Origin: a virus
DNA: 40,518 nucleotides
Virus record (IMG/VR): IMGVR_UViG_3300002835_010847
Coordinates: 1-40,518 of that record
Direction: 5' to 3' (one strand)
Below are positions 1-8,748 of this stretch, piece after piece. A model generated the notes under the pieces. The model saw only the letters and a list, made by a program, of their open reading frames with translations, was not told the origin of the DNA and searched no databases. Positions within the stretch are counted from its first letter, which is position 1, and each line of letters starts with the position of its first letter. The translations under genes were made by a program, and so were the position numbers.

Positions 1-698
1 AACCAGTGCTGAATAGCAATTAATGGATATCCACGATCTTCTGCTTCTAAACGTATTCCGGCACCATGTGTTCCTCCGTTTCTTAACGTTTCGCTTAGAC
101 TTACATAGCGACGTTCGCCCATTCTTATCTTGATTACTTCTACATCTGGGTGACCGTGTAACGGAACTTTAGGACAAGGGTGTATCAAATACAATTCAAC
201 TTGAAAACGTCCTTTTCGAAATAGTGCAATTGATGTAGCGTCGTCGGAAAGAAACACTTCGGGGTTTGGTGGAAACCGCATAGGCATACCTGCTTTTAAC
301 CACCAATCAGCAAATTCTTCAACGTTCTGCCAAGTTTCTGGAATTACTAAATTTGGATAAGGATCTGGACCTTGTACAAGAATCATGTTTTGATCTGCTT
401 CAACATAAATTATTTTAATGTTATTTTTTTCAGCATACTCTATTCTAGGTATAATGATTTCTTCTAATACTTGTCGATCATTAGAAAATTCCATGTAATC
501 TTTTTCACTTGACCATTCAGTTACTGCGGTTAAAGTAAGTTGATCTTCAGACAGTTCAATTTTTGAATTGACTAATTTTTTAGTATCTAGGTAACGTTTT
601 TTAAAATACAGTAAAAATTCCGAAGATGAATGTTCCTTAGCAGACCAAAATTTCACATTAATGTTTGGTCGTATTTGCTTTGATTTTGAAATATGCAT
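1..698 (-). CDS. Partial protein with C-terminal cupin-like stretch (cut by left edge)
   Basis: An open frame runs from ATG at 698 on the minus strand to the window edge, giving about 232 residues with no stop. AAAGG lies about 12 bases before the ATG. The first 120 residues are hydrophilic and match nothing I recognise. The last 60 contain IHPCPKVPLHGHPDVEV followed by a conserved-looking glycine and HGAG, which resembles the metal-binding HxH...E first motif of a cupin barrel. The true C-terminus is missing, so the second cupin motif cannot be checked. It is divergent from the gene at 827. The reading frame is well supported; the cupin reading is tentative. Confidence 0.6.
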   Translation of the reverse strand, partial: MHISKSKQIRPNINVKFWSAKEHSSSEFLLYFKKRYLDTKKLVNSKIELSEDQLTLTAVTEWSSEKDYMEFSNDRQVLEEIIIPRIEYAEKNNIKIIYVEADQNMILVQGPDPYPNLVIPETWQNVEEFADWWLKAGMPMRFPPNPEVFLSDDATSIALFRKGRFQVELYLIHPCPKVPLHGHPDVEVIKIRMGERRYVSLSETLRNGGTHGAGIRLEAEDRGYPLIAIQHW

Positions 699-785
699 AT
701 TCGTTTTACCTTTTTGTTAAAATTTTTTTAAACTTGTTCAGGTATTTATGATGTTTTAACAAAGTTAAAATTTTTCCTCATAGTG

Positions 786-806
786 TATAATGTTAGATAA
801 ATATCT
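786..806 (+). promoter_or_regulatory. Candidate promoter region: TATAAT and T4-late-like GATAAATA
   Basis: The spacer between the divergent genes ending at 698 and starting at 827 holds TATAAT (786-791) with only a weak -35. It is followed by GATAAATATCT (796-806), which matches the NATAAATA form of T4-type late promoters. Initiation about six bases past that box would leave a short leader containing the AAGGAA ribosome site of the 827 gene. The assignment is inferred from motif and position only. Confidence 0.4.
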
Positions 807-826
807 CTAACAATAAGGAAACTAAC

Positions 827-1114
827 ATGTCAGGACATATCGCAAAACTAACTAAAACAGATCCGTCAACTGAATTTTATGAAGATGATCAGTTCAAGCA
901 ATATTTAATTGAAAATTATATCTTAGATGGAAAACTTATCGTAAACGTTGATATTTCTCCAGATGGATTAGAAAAAACCATTTATATGGAATTTTTAGAT
1001 GCGGATGCATTTCGACTTTGGGCCAATGATCTTGTAGTTACAGAAAACAAAATTAAACAGGGAAATTGGAATCTTGAACACGGAATTAAAGTAGAAGTTA
1101 CTCCAGTAAAATAA
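827..1114 (+). CDS. Small acidic protein of unknown function
   Basis: This is a 95-residue soluble protein with a good AAGGAA site before ATG. It has no cysteines, no membrane segment and no motif that I recognise. The alternation of charged and hydrophobic residues (VNVDISPDGLEKTIYMEF) suggests a small alpha/beta fold. Its stop codon shares an A with the ATG of the desaturase gene (TAATG), so it probably leads an operon with the two desaturases and is translated with them. Confidence 0.65.
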   Translation: MSGHIAKLTKTDPSTEFYEDDQFKQYLIENYILDGKLIVNVDISPDGLEKTIYMEFLDADAFRLWANDLVVTENKIKQGNWNLEHGIKVEVTPVK

Positions 1115-1866
1115 TGTTTTCAGCAGATGCCAACACTATATTTAAAATACAAATTTTAACTGCAATTTTAGCAGTTGTTGGCTCTTTTTTTGTTGAATTC
1201 AATGTTTTAAATTTATTAATTGCTGTAATTTCATTTTACATATATAGTATTATTGGAATAAGTTTAACATTACATAGATACTATTCACATAAAAGTTTTA
1301 ATTTCAGAAGTAATATCCTTAAATGGATTTGTACTTTTATTTCATTATTGTCTGGTAGAGGAAGTCCGTTAGGTTGGGTTTATGTGCATAGGTTGCACCA
1401 CGCATATTCAGACACTGATAAAGATCCGCACCCCCCACATTTGCTGGGATTCAAATTATTTGGATTCAAACATATTGACAATCATAGTAAAAAAATAAAT
1501 TTATTTTTGATTAAAGATTTAATGACCAAAGAACAAATTTTTATTAATAAGTGGTATTTTGCAATAATATTTTTATGGTTACTATTCTTATCATTTTTTA
1601 GTTTTGAATTGGTATTTTTTTCTTGGATCATTCCTGTTATGCTAATCCAATTAAGCCAAAATAGTTTTAATTATTTTTGTCATTTAAAAGGATACAAAAA
1701 TTTTGATAATAAAGATAAAAGTACTAATAATATTTTTATGTGGCCTTTTATTTTAGGTGATGCATGGCACAACAATCATCACCACAATCCAAAATTGTAT
1801 TCTACAAAATACAAAAAATGGGAAGTTGATCCAGTAGCAAAATTAATAAACATAATAAAATCATGA
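1114..1866 (+). CDS. Fatty-acid (acyl-CoA type) desaturase, copy 1
   Basis: This 250-residue membrane di-iron desaturase introduces a double bond into a fatty acyl chain. All three histidine boxes of the stearoyl-CoA desaturase class are present: HRYYSH (54-59), HRLHH (92-96) and HNNHH (219-223), embedded between hydrophobic segments at roughly 12-55, 70-90 and 147-182. It is somewhat shorter than bacterial DesC-like enzymes (about 300 residues). It overlaps the second desaturase by ATGA, so the two are translationally coupled. In a phage such an enzyme would change host membrane fluidity. Fold and class are confident; chain position and substrate are not known. Confidence 0.88.
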   Translation: MFSADANTIFKIQILTAILAVVGSFFVEFNVLNLLIAVISFYIYSIIGISLTLHRYYSHKSFNFRSNILKWICTFISLLSGRGSPLGWVYVHRLHHAYSDTDKDPHPPHLLGFKLFGFKHIDNHSKKINLFLIKDLMTKEQIFINKWYFAIIFLWLLFLSFFSFELVFFSWIIPVMLIQLSQNSFNYFCHLKGYKNFDNKDKSTNNIFMWPFILGDAWHNNHHHNPKLYSTKYKKWEVDPVAKLINIIKS

Positions 1867-2636
1867 AGAACATTTTTGTTTCTAGCACTGTAGGAGTTCA
1901 ATTATTTCTAATAGTATCCTTAATTGGATCAGTTATAGGTTTTATAAATTACGGTTTCAATTGGCCGATAGTTGGAATGATATTATTGGGATACTTTTTA
2001 TATGGATGTCTAGGCATTGTAGTTACATTTCACAGACAGTTAACACATAGAAGTTATAATACATTTCCATTTTTAACAAAACTTTTTTCAATACTAGGAT
2101 GTTTCGGCGGAACAGGAAGTCCGTTGGCCTGGACAGCCATTCACATTAACCATCACCTTAAAAGTGATAAATTGGAAGATCCACATAGTCCAACTCACAA
2201 GGGCCTTAGAATCTTTTTACTAAATTACGAACAAGAAATTGACAAAACTACGAAATGGAAAATTCGAAGAATAATAACTGACAAATTTCAGCAGACACTA
2301 CATCGTTATTATTTTTTATTCATTATAGGTTGGAGTAGTTTTTTGTTTTTAATAGGTGGATTTTATTTAATGGTTTTTTTACATTGGGCGCCGGCGGCAA
2401 TAACTGCAATAATGAGTAATGTTGTTAACTATATTGGTCATAAACCAAATTATTATGGTGGCTCTAGAAAATATAATTTATCCGATAACAGCACTAATAA
2501 CTGGTTATGGGCCATTCCAACCTGGGGAGAATCTTGGCATAATAATCATCATAGGCATCCAAAGAGATATCATTGCGGTGAAAATTGGAAACAAATAGAT
2601 ATTTCAGCCTATGTTATTCGATTAATAAAAATTTAA
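1863..2636 (+). CDS. Fatty-acid (acyl-CoA type) desaturase, copy 2
   Basis: This is a 257-residue paralogue of the preceding gene. Its boxes are HRQLTH (57-62), HINHH (94-98) and HNNHH (226-230), with hydrophobic helices at roughly 8-58, 72-92 and 150-190. The loop after box two (KSDKLEDPHSP) parallels the YSDTDKDPHPP loop of copy 1, which points to duplication of one ancestral gene followed by clear divergence. The start ATG overlaps the upstream stop by four bases (ATGA). The two copies may differ in substrate or position, or may work as a pair; the sequence alone does not decide this. Confidence 0.88.
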   Translation: MKNIFVSSTVGVQLFLIVSLIGSVIGFINYGFNWPIVGMILLGYFLYGCLGIVVTFHRQLTHRSYNTFPFLTKLFSILGCFGGTGSPLAWTAIHINHHLKSDKLEDPHSPTHKGLRIFLLNYEQEIDKTTKWKIRRIITDKFQQTLHRYYFLFIIGWSSFLFLIGGFYLMVFLHWAPAAITAIMSNVVNYIGHKPNYYGGSRKYNLSDNSTNNWLWAIPTWGESWHNNHHRHPKRYHCGENWKQIDISAYVIRLIKI

Positions 2637-2638
2637 TT

Positions 2639-4168
2639 ATGGTAAATTGTATTATATTTTACGGAAACAGCGATATTACTGTAGGTCCTAAAACAGCAGG
2701 TCCGTTTCGAATTGCAACAGAATTAAGAAAGCATGGGTTTTCTGTAATATGTATTGATATAACCGCGTTTGATGGGATGGATGATAATTTTAAAGAAATA
2801 TATTCTTCCTTAGTATCCTCTGAAACTTTATGGACAGGATTCAGCGGAACATTTATGCGAGACATTTTTGGTAAGCCTTCTTTATTACCATTGGGCTCTA
2901 AAAGATTTTTAGATAAAGATCCAAATCATTTTGATAAAGGTGTGCAAGAATTTGTCGATTTTGCAAAAAGATTAAATCCTAAAATGAAATTACTGTTAGG
3001 TGGAGCAAGGTTGCACCGGTTGAGTTCTTTGGGATTTATAACTTTTGAAAAATATGTTGATAAAGAAATTGTAGATTATACAAAATGGCTAGCAAAACAA
3101 TCAACAAAAATAAATCTCCAATTTTACACCGATACTATTGTTGGAGAAGAATTTAAAGAGTTTTCATCATCGCAGATTTTATATGAAGAAAACGATATTA
3201 TATTCAAAACCGACACACTTCCTTTAGAAGTATCTAGAGGATGCATTTTTAAATGTAAATTTTGTTCATACCCATTGAATGGAAAAAAGAAAGGTGACTG
3301 GATTAAACAGGCAAAGTTGTTAAGAGAAGAACTAATTTTAAACTATGAAAAATTTGGAGTTACAAATTATGCTTTGACCGACGATACGTATAACGATTCA
3401 GTTGATAAATTACTGTTACTTTATGATGAAGTTTGGTCAAAAGTTCCTTTTAAAATTAAATTTTCAACTTACACTAGGTTAGATCTTATTGTAAGATTTC
3501 CAGAGATGGTAGATATTTTAAAAGAATCTGGATTAAAAAGCGCGGTATGTGGTCTAGAAAGCATTAATCCAAAATCTGCAAAATCAATTGGTAAAGGCCT
3601 TGATCCTCAAATTCAAATTGAATTTGCAAGAGAATTAAAAAAAGATAAATGGAAAGATATTTTAATTTCTTCAAATTTTATTTTAGGATTGCCTCATGAT
3701 ACAAGAGAAACAATTGATGAATTTGAAGAATGGGTTTTAGGAGATAAAAATCCATTTGATTACTGGTACATATTTCCTTTAGGTATTTTTCCTCCAGGAT
3801 CTAATAAATCATATACTCAATCAGAATTTGATTTAAATTATAAAGATTATGGTTACGAATTAATTCGAGGTCCTGATGATCCAGATTATCTTTACATAGG
3901 CTGGAAAAACGATAGAACAAAACTCAATGCGCCATATTGTAATTCTAAATCTAAATTAATATTAGACAGATCTAGAAAGACTAACTGGAAATTTGGCGGA
4001 TGGTTATGGAGTATAATGCAAGAATTTATACCAGATGAAGATATTACTCGTCTTTCGAGAAATGAATGTTATAAAAAATACAACCTTGATAAACTGAGAG
4101 AAGAAAAGAAAAAGTTGTATATAAAACGATTATACAAAGTTGTAGAGAACATAAAAAATTCTAAATAA
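2639..4168 (+). CDS. Radical SAM enzyme with B12-binding-like N-terminal domain (A)
   Basis: This is a 509-residue protein. The N-terminal 180 residues look like the Rossmann-type cobalamin domain common in this superfamily (strand-rich, with MKLLLGGAR at 116-124), but I see no DxHxxG cobalamin-His motif. The 4Fe-4S motif C202xxxC206xxC209 lies in SRGCIFKCKFC, followed by a TIM-barrel-like region with GLES and ILGLPHDT, as in Elp3/MiaB-like radical SAM proteins. I chose ATG 2639, two bases after the desaturase stop, rather than the upstream TTG inside that gene. It is clearly paralogous to the protein at 7284-8741. Its product is unknown. Confidence 0.82.
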   Translation: MVNCIIFYGNSDITVGPKTAGPFRIATELRKHGFSVICIDITAFDGMDDNFKEIYSSLVSSETLWTGFSGTFMRDIFGKPSLLPLGSKRFLDKDPNHFDKGVQEFVDFAKRLNPKMKLLLGGARLHRLSSLGFITFEKYVDKEIVDYTKWLAKQSTKINLQFYTDTIVGEEFKEFSSSQILYEENDIIFKTDTLPLEVSRGCIFKCKFCSYPLNGKKKGDWIKQAKLLREELILNYEKFGVTNYALTDDTYNDSVDKLLLLYDEVWSKVPFKIKFSTYTRLDLIVRFPEMVDILKESGLKSAVCGLESINPKSAKSIGKGLDPQIQIEFARELKKDKWKDILISSNFILGLPHDTRETIDEFEEWVLGDKNPFDYWYIFPLGIFPPGSNKSYTQSEFDLNYKDYGYELIRGPDDPDYLYIGWKNDRTKLNAPYCNSKSKLILDRSRKTNWKFGGWLWSIMQEFIPDEDITRLSRNECYKKYNLDKLREEKKKLYIKRLYKVVENIKNSK

Positions 4169-4739
4169 AAATAACATCATTTTCAATTAAGGGATTGAGA
4201 AAAGTAACACAATCTGGGTTCGTTTCAACTTGCATACTTATTCTCGGAACATTGTTCTTGTTCATTTTTACATCATGAGGGACGCTGCTTCTTATAACCG
4301 TAGGTCCATCAAGTTCAAAAGTAGATCTAGCCTGAATGTCTTTTGATACAAATGGTCGATAACTTTTTATTCCGGATTTAGGATTAGTTGTTTTAACTAC
4401 TCTACAATTTCCATAAAAAGTTGTTTTAGATCCTTCGGTGTTAAGCAACGGCATTAATACTTTTGCATAAGGGGGCAGTAAATCAATATGTATTGGTCCA
4501 TGCGAATCGTCGTACATAACAAAAATAGAAATAAGATAAGGTTCAAGATCTAACTTATTAAAGGACGGTACCAATAAAGGGCAATAACTAGTAAATTTTT
4601 TAAAGTCTACAATATAGTAACTAGACAATTTTCTTTGAAAAATTTTATCATCATTTTTGACAAATTCTAAACTTTTACTTCTTATTTCTTGAAAATTTGG
4701 TAAATCAATCTTTTTAAAATAAATGTCATCTTGGTTCAT
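4161..4739 (-). CDS. 2OG-Fe(II) oxygenase / aspartyl-hydroxylase-like protein (1)
   Basis: This is a 192-residue protein with a plausible jelly-roll iron site: H84xD86 (HIDLLPP), H155 (SSVPHDV) and R166 (PRISMQ) as 2-oxoglutarate anchor. That spacing matches small aspartyl/asparaginyl beta-hydroxylase-like enzymes of marine phages. AAAGG precedes the ATG. The gene converges on the radical SAM gene, and the two coding ends overlap by eight bases. Adjacency to a B12-type radical SAM recalls the pair at 7284-9183. Substrate (protein side chain or small molecule) is unknown. Confidence 0.6.
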   Translation of the reverse strand: MNQDDIYFKKIDLPNFQEIRSKSLEFVKNDDKIFQRKLSSYYIVDFKKFTSYCPLLVPSFNKLDLEPYLISIFVMYDDSHGPIHIDLLPPYAKVLMPLLNTEGSKTTFYGNCRVVKTTNPKSGIKSYRPFVSKDIQARSTFELDGPTVIRSSVPHDVKMNKNNVPRISMQVETNPDCVTFLNPLIENDVIFI

Positions 4740-4805
4740 TGTACACCTTTTTTATAATTTATACAAACTTAAAATATTAAATAAAGAAAATGAAAAAGGA
4801 AAATT

Positions 4806-5297
4806 ATGCCATTATATAAAAAAATTGATACCTTTGATGTCGACGAAATCCTTAAACAATACACTGAATTAGAAAATAATATAGTTTGGAGAGAAAGTAG
4901 TAGAGGAAAACAGGCTGGTATACAATATAAAGAAGGAGAAAATCCTTGGGAAAGTGCAGTTGGAAAATTTAAAGACAGGACCGAAGAATCGTATTCTCTT
5001 TTAAATCCTTTTTTCAAAGATACTATTTTTGAAGAAATTATCAAAAAACATAATTTAATTCGAACAAGATTAATGTGGGTATTCCCAATGTCTTGTTATT
5101 CATTTCACAACGATGTAGCCCCTAGGATACATTATCCATTAATAACAGATAATGAATGTTATTTCCTTTTTAAAAAAGGAGAACTAATACATTTTCCTGC
5201 TGGAGAAGTTTGGTGGGTTGATACTAGGTTTAAACATACATTTTTAAATGCATCTAACGTAAATCGATTACACATTGTAGGTGTAGTGAAACGTTAA
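4806..5297 (+). CDS. Aspartyl/asparaginyl beta-hydroxylase-like 2OG oxygenase (2)
   Basis: This is a 163-residue protein with the best-formed oxygenase site of the group. It reads YSFHNDVAPRIHYPL (H101, D103), then HFPAGEVWWVDTRFKHTFLN (second His 144) and NRLHIVG (R154). The pattern is that of aspartyl/asparaginyl beta-hydroxylase domains, which use Fe(II) and 2-oxoglutarate. AAAGGA lies seven bases before ATG. It is divergent from the oxygenase at 4161 and overlaps the SGNH gene tail to tail by four bases. Confidence 0.75.
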   Translation: MPLYKKIDTFDVDEILKQYTELENNIVWRESSRGKQAGIQYKEGENPWESAVGKFKDRTEESYSLLNPFFKDTIFEEIIKKHNLIRTRLMWVFPMSCYSFHNDVAPRIHYPLITDNECYFLFKKGELIHFPAGEVWWVDTRFKHTFLNASNVNRLHIVGVVKR

Positions 5298-6013
5298 ATT
5301 TGTCCTAAGACAAATTCTGATACTAACTGATGAGTTTTAATTCCAGGATGTATTAAATCTCTCGCAAAGTCATTTGTCACTTTAAAATCGATTAAAAATA
5401 ATTTTGGAGCATCAAAGCATAAAAACTTTATATTATTTGTTATACAAATATTTTCTATGGCTAAAATATTTTTTTGTTGATTTAAAAAAGAGTTTGTATC
5501 GTCTAAAAGCCACTTTTTATAAAAAGAATCCATTTGATAAAATTTCATTTGCGATCTATAATAGAATATTTTTTGATTCTCGCATAGTTCTATTCTTGAA
5601 TTTTCCGGACTAAACATTATTACAATTTTTGGTTTTAAAGTTGAAATATAATGGTACCCAAATCTAAATGCAGTATCATTCGATGTTCCACCTAGACCTA
5701 AATTAAAAAACCTAAGTTTTAACTTTTGAGATATTAAATATCCGGCAGTTTCTTCTAACGGTAATCCAGTACCAAAGGTTAAACTACATCCCAAAAAAAG
5801 TATTGAATCAGTATCTGCATCAAATTCAAAAGACCTAAATCCATCACCGTTGAATTTGTAAGTTATTTTTTTATCTATCCAATTATTACTTTTTAATAAA
5901 TTGAAATTTTTATTAAGATTTTCTTCATATCTTTCTTTTGAATCAAAGAGATCCCATTCTTGAATAGTATTAGAAAAAATTTTATATGAATGAAAGCCGA
6001 GATCTGTATTCAT
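5294..6013 (-). CDS. SGNH/GDSL-family hydrolase-like protein
   Basis: This is a 239-residue protein with the SGNH blocks in order: LGCSLTFG (block I, nucleophile Ser77), LGLGGTSND (glycine block II with Asn112), and RDLIHPG near the end (Asp219, His222). This class cleaves or transfers esters, often acetyl groups on sugars or lipids. I see no signal peptide, so the protein should be cytoplasmic. In this setting removal or transfer of acyl groups on glycans is plausible but inferred. ATG is 38 bases from the divergent gene at 6052. Confidence 0.72.
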   Translation of the reverse strand: MNTDLGFHSYKIFSNTIQEWDLFDSKERYEENLNKNFNLLKSNNWIDKKITYKFNGDGFRSFEFDADTDSILFLGCSLTFGTGLPLEETAGYLISQKLKLRFFNLGLGGTSNDTAFRFGYHYISTLKPKIVIMFSPENSRIELCENQKIFYYRSQMKFYQMDSFYKKWLLDDTNSFLNQQKNILAIENICITNNIKFLCFDAPKLFLIDFKVTNDFARDLIHPGIKTHQLVSEFVLGQI

Positions 6014-6038
6014 AAATTTTTAACCTCTAATCTATTTA

Positions 6039-6051
6039 ATTAAATATTGTT
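6039..6051 (+). promoter_or_regulatory. TAAATA box five bases before an ATG that lacks a Shine-Dalgarno
   Basis: ATTAAATA (6039-6046) is followed by five bases and then ATG 6052, and no Shine-Dalgarno sequence is visible. The same arrangement occurs before 9183 (minus) and 17052 (plus). If it works as a T4-like late promoter, transcription would begin at or beside the ATG. This is inferred from three similarly spaced sites. Confidence 0.3.
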
Positions 6052-6675
6052 ATGCAAGATTTATTATTTGGTAAAGTAAATTTTCCTCCTTTAGACAAAC
6101 AGTTATTAACATCTCAAATAATGAGTGTTGATAAAAAATATTGGTTTCGAGACGATTATAGAGCGACTAACATGTTATCTCTGATGACTAAAAATCCTAT
6201 TCCAGGACCGGAAGGAACTAAAAATAGTGTTAAAGGTGAGTTTCAGTGGTTACCATATACTCCGACTGCATTAAAAGACTGGTTTGAAAAAGAGATTTTT
6301 CCGTGGATGGGAACAAAAACTCGAATCATGGCTTTATTAACACATGCAAATGATAAAAACAACGAGCATATAGATTGTGATGAAAAAGATATTGGAACAT
6401 TACAGCACAAATTCAGATATGTGATTAAAGGCAAAACCAGTACTCTTTATTTTAAAAACGAAAACAAAGATGTTTTTGTTCCAGAAATTGATGGTCCATT
6501 TATAATGGACGGTAGTTGGCCACATGGTATGTATAATTTCGACAATGATTATAAACTTACTATAGCCGCAGGTTCACCATGGAATGGCAATGTTCAATAT
6601 TCAAATTTAGCAGTTCTTATGAAGAAAAGTGAATTGGTATTTCCAAAAGATTATAAAAAATATTTAAAAAAATAA
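6052..6675 (+). CDS. 2OG-Fe(II) oxygenase-like protein (3)
   Basis: This is a 207-residue protein with HIDCDEKD (H106xD108) and a second His in SWPHGMYN (H158) after a GPFIMDG turn, as in the aspartyl-hydroxylase-like jelly rolls nearby. The usual arginine that anchors 2-oxoglutarate about ten residues later appears to be Lys168 (DYKLTIAAGSPW). Either the co-substrate site is altered or the alignment is off. There is no clear ribosome site before ATG. A GNAT gene follows one base after the stop. Confidence 0.55.
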   Translation: MQDLLFGKVNFPPLDKQLLTSQIMSVDKKYWFRDDYRATNMLSLMTKNPIPGPEGTKNSVKGEFQWLPYTPTALKDWFEKEIFPWMGTKTRIMALLTHANDKNNEHIDCDEKDIGTLQHKFRYVIKGKTSTLYFKNENKDVFVPEIDGPFIMDGSWPHGMYNFDNDYKLTIAAGSPWNGNVQYSNLAVLMKKSELVFPKDYKKYLKK

Positions 6676-6676
6676 T

Positions 6677-7291
6677 ATGTCTTATCGCGTTAAGTCTTAC
6701 AAAGATCTCAGTGTTATAGAAACACAACAATTCATTGAGTTTTGCAAATTAGCATCGACAGAAAAAAAAGACCCAGCAAGTGTTAACATGTGGGATGAAA
6801 ATGAAAATTCTAAGCACACCATTTTATATAAACTAGATAAAACACCAACGTTTACTGAACCAAACGGAATATTTTTTATACTATTTTATAATGATCAAAT
6901 AGTAGGATGTAGCGGCGTTTATAAAAGTTCTTTTTCTAATGAAATTTATATTGCAGGTGCTAGGACTTGGATTGACAAAAGATTTCGAAATCAATCTGTA
7001 ATTAAAGAATACTTTTTTCCTATGCAAAAAAAATGGGTAATAGATAAAGCAGGAAAAATAATTGCGTTAACATTTAACGAATACAACAAAAACATTATAG
7101 AAATTTTCAAAAGAAATAGGTTGGGAGAAAAGAATAATAGGATTAACAAACGATCTGAAGGCGATTTATTCTTTAACGGAATAAACGTTTTAGATTTTCC
7201 AGTTAATATAAATTATACAAAACAATGGATATGCTATGAACAGTTAGAATCAAATTTTGTTTTTGATTGGGAAAAAATAAAATTTATATAG
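6677..7291 (+). CDS. GNAT-like acyltransferase
   Basis: This is a 204-residue protein. Its central part (GIFFILFYNDQIVGCSGVY, then IYIAGARTWIDKRFRNQSV) looks like strands 2-4 of a GNAT fold with the R-x-x-x-x region that binds acetyl-CoA pyrophosphate. NEYNKNIIEIFKR fits the later helix where the acceptor enters. It is cotranscribed with the oxygenase at 6052 and overlaps the radical SAM gene tail to tail by eight bases. Acyl donor and acceptor are unknown. The family call is moderate because the glycine-rich loop is degenerate. Confidence 0.55.
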   Translation: MSYRVKSYKDLSVIETQQFIEFCKLASTEKKDPASVNMWDENENSKHTILYKLDKTPTFTEPNGIFFILFYNDQIVGCSGVYKSSFSNEIYIAGARTWIDKRFRNQSVIKEYFFPMQKKWVIDKAGKIIALTFNEYNKNIIEIFKRNRLGEKNNRINKRSEGDLFFNGINVLDFPVNINYTKQWICYEQLESNFVFDWEKIKFI

Positions 7292-8741
7292 ACATTAACT
7301 TTTCGTAATACAAATTTCTAAACGCAGTATTTCTTCTTTTGATCTCTTCCCAATTTAGTTCACTACGTCTTGCTCTTAACATAGTGTTCTTATCGTAACC
7401 TAAACTAGTCAAATGCATGTATGTCCACGGATGCAGTCTAGCAAGTGGTTTTAATTCTAAATCAATTTGTTTCGAACAATCTTCTGCTTCTTGTTGCGTC
7501 CAATCATTATTAAACCATTTTCCGTTACTGTCAACTTTAAATCCATACTTACTAGAATTTTTATCAAATTCACTAGTAACTGTCCATGCTAATGCACTTG
7601 AGAAAAATCCAAGTGCAGTAAATTTAATACTGTGTAGATCATTTTCTTTATACCATTTAATTGTTTCTAATAAATTTTCTTTTGTGTCGTAAGGTAGTCC
7701 AACAATAAAATTTAAATGCTGTGTTACTTCTTTATTCCATAATTCATTATATAGTTTAGGAAGCCAATCTCTGGCATGTTTACTACTCCATCCTTTTCCT
7801 ACTAACATAGATGCTCGAGGATGTAATGTTTCTATTCCGTGCATTGCTCCTACTAATCCAGAATTTTTTAATAAATCAACAGTTTCGGGAAAAGACCATA
7901 CTAAGTCTGCTCTAATATATGCAGTATATTGAATCTTAAATGGCAATGTTTGTATCATATCATGCCATGCTTTAACTTTAAAAACTGTATCATTAAACGT
8001 GTCACAGACAACGTAATAACTAGTTACTCCAAAATTTTCATAATTATGTATTAGTTCTTCTTTAACACACTCCATGGATCTAATATAATCCATTTTTGCC
8101 TTTCCTAAAAGGTCAAACTGACAAAATTTACATTTAAAAATGCATCCTCGAGATACTTCTATAGGAAGTGTTTCATTGGGAAAAATTAAATCTTGATTAG
8201 AAAATTTGAAATTGTCTCCTTCAATTTTGTATTTTGAATTATTTGGAGCATGATAATTTAACATCATTTTGTCACCAGATGGCAACAATACTCTTCTAGC
8301 CTGAGGAGGAGGGTCTCCATTTTTATAATGATTTAATAATTCTAAAAATGTATCTTCGGCAAATCCTGTAACAACACATTCTACTAAAGGTGATCCTTTA
8401 AATCTATTTCCAATGTGCCCACCTAAAATAATTTTTAATTTAGGATATTTTTCTTTTAGCATTATAAGTACATTCATCAAAGTTTCAGGAACAAAACTTC
8501 CGCCGATATGATGAGCGTGATAAATGTGAGTCATACCTATACCAAGAACCATAGTTTTTTCAGTAACAAATTTTGTTGTTAATTTCCAAAGTTCTTCCTG
8601 CGACCATGCAGTAACAAAATCTATCACTTGAGCAGTATACCCGTGATTTCTAATATAACCTGCAATCTTATAAACTCCCATTGTTCTGGCAGACAAATTT
8701 GTCGGCGGATTGGGCATATCATTCCAAAAAACTACGTCCAT
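7284..8741 (-). CDS. Radical SAM enzyme with B12-binding-like N-terminal domain (B)
   Basis: This is a 485-residue paralogue of the protein at 2639-4168. The N-terminal part has Rossmann-like segments (MVLGIGM at 64-70, KIILGGHIGNRF at 103-114), and the cluster motif is C200xxxC204xxC207 in SRGCIFKCKFC. Downstream come HGIETLHP and FIVGLPYDTKE, the radical SAM barrel elements seen in its partner. AGGA precedes ATG. B12-type radical SAM enzymes often methylate unactivated carbons or rearrange ring systems. Which of these applies here cannot be read from the sequence. The small oxygenase at 8749 lies directly upstream on the same strand. Confidence 0.82.
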   Translation of the reverse strand: MDVVFWNDMPNPPTNLSARTMGVYKIAGYIRNHGYTAQVIDFVTAWSQEELWKLTTKFVTEKTMVLGIGMTHIYHAHHIGGSFVPETLMNVLIMLKEKYPKLKIILGGHIGNRFKGSPLVECVVTGFAEDTFLELLNHYKNGDPPPQARRVLLPSGDKMMLNYHAPNNSKYKIEGDNFKFSNQDLIFPNETLPIEVSRGCIFKCKFCQFDLLGKAKMDYIRSMECVKEELIHNYENFGVTSYYVVCDTFNDTVFKVKAWHDMIQTLPFKIQYTAYIRADLVWSFPETVDLLKNSGLVGAMHGIETLHPRASMLVGKGWSSKHARDWLPKLYNELWNKEVTQHLNFIVGLPYDTKENLLETIKWYKENDLHSIKFTALGFFSSALAWTVTSEFDKNSSKYGFKVDSNGKWFNNDWTQQEAEDCSKQIDLELKPLARLHPWTYMHLTSLGYDKNTMLRARRSELNWEEIKRRNTAFRNLYYEKLMSI

Positions 8742-8748
8742 AATTTTC

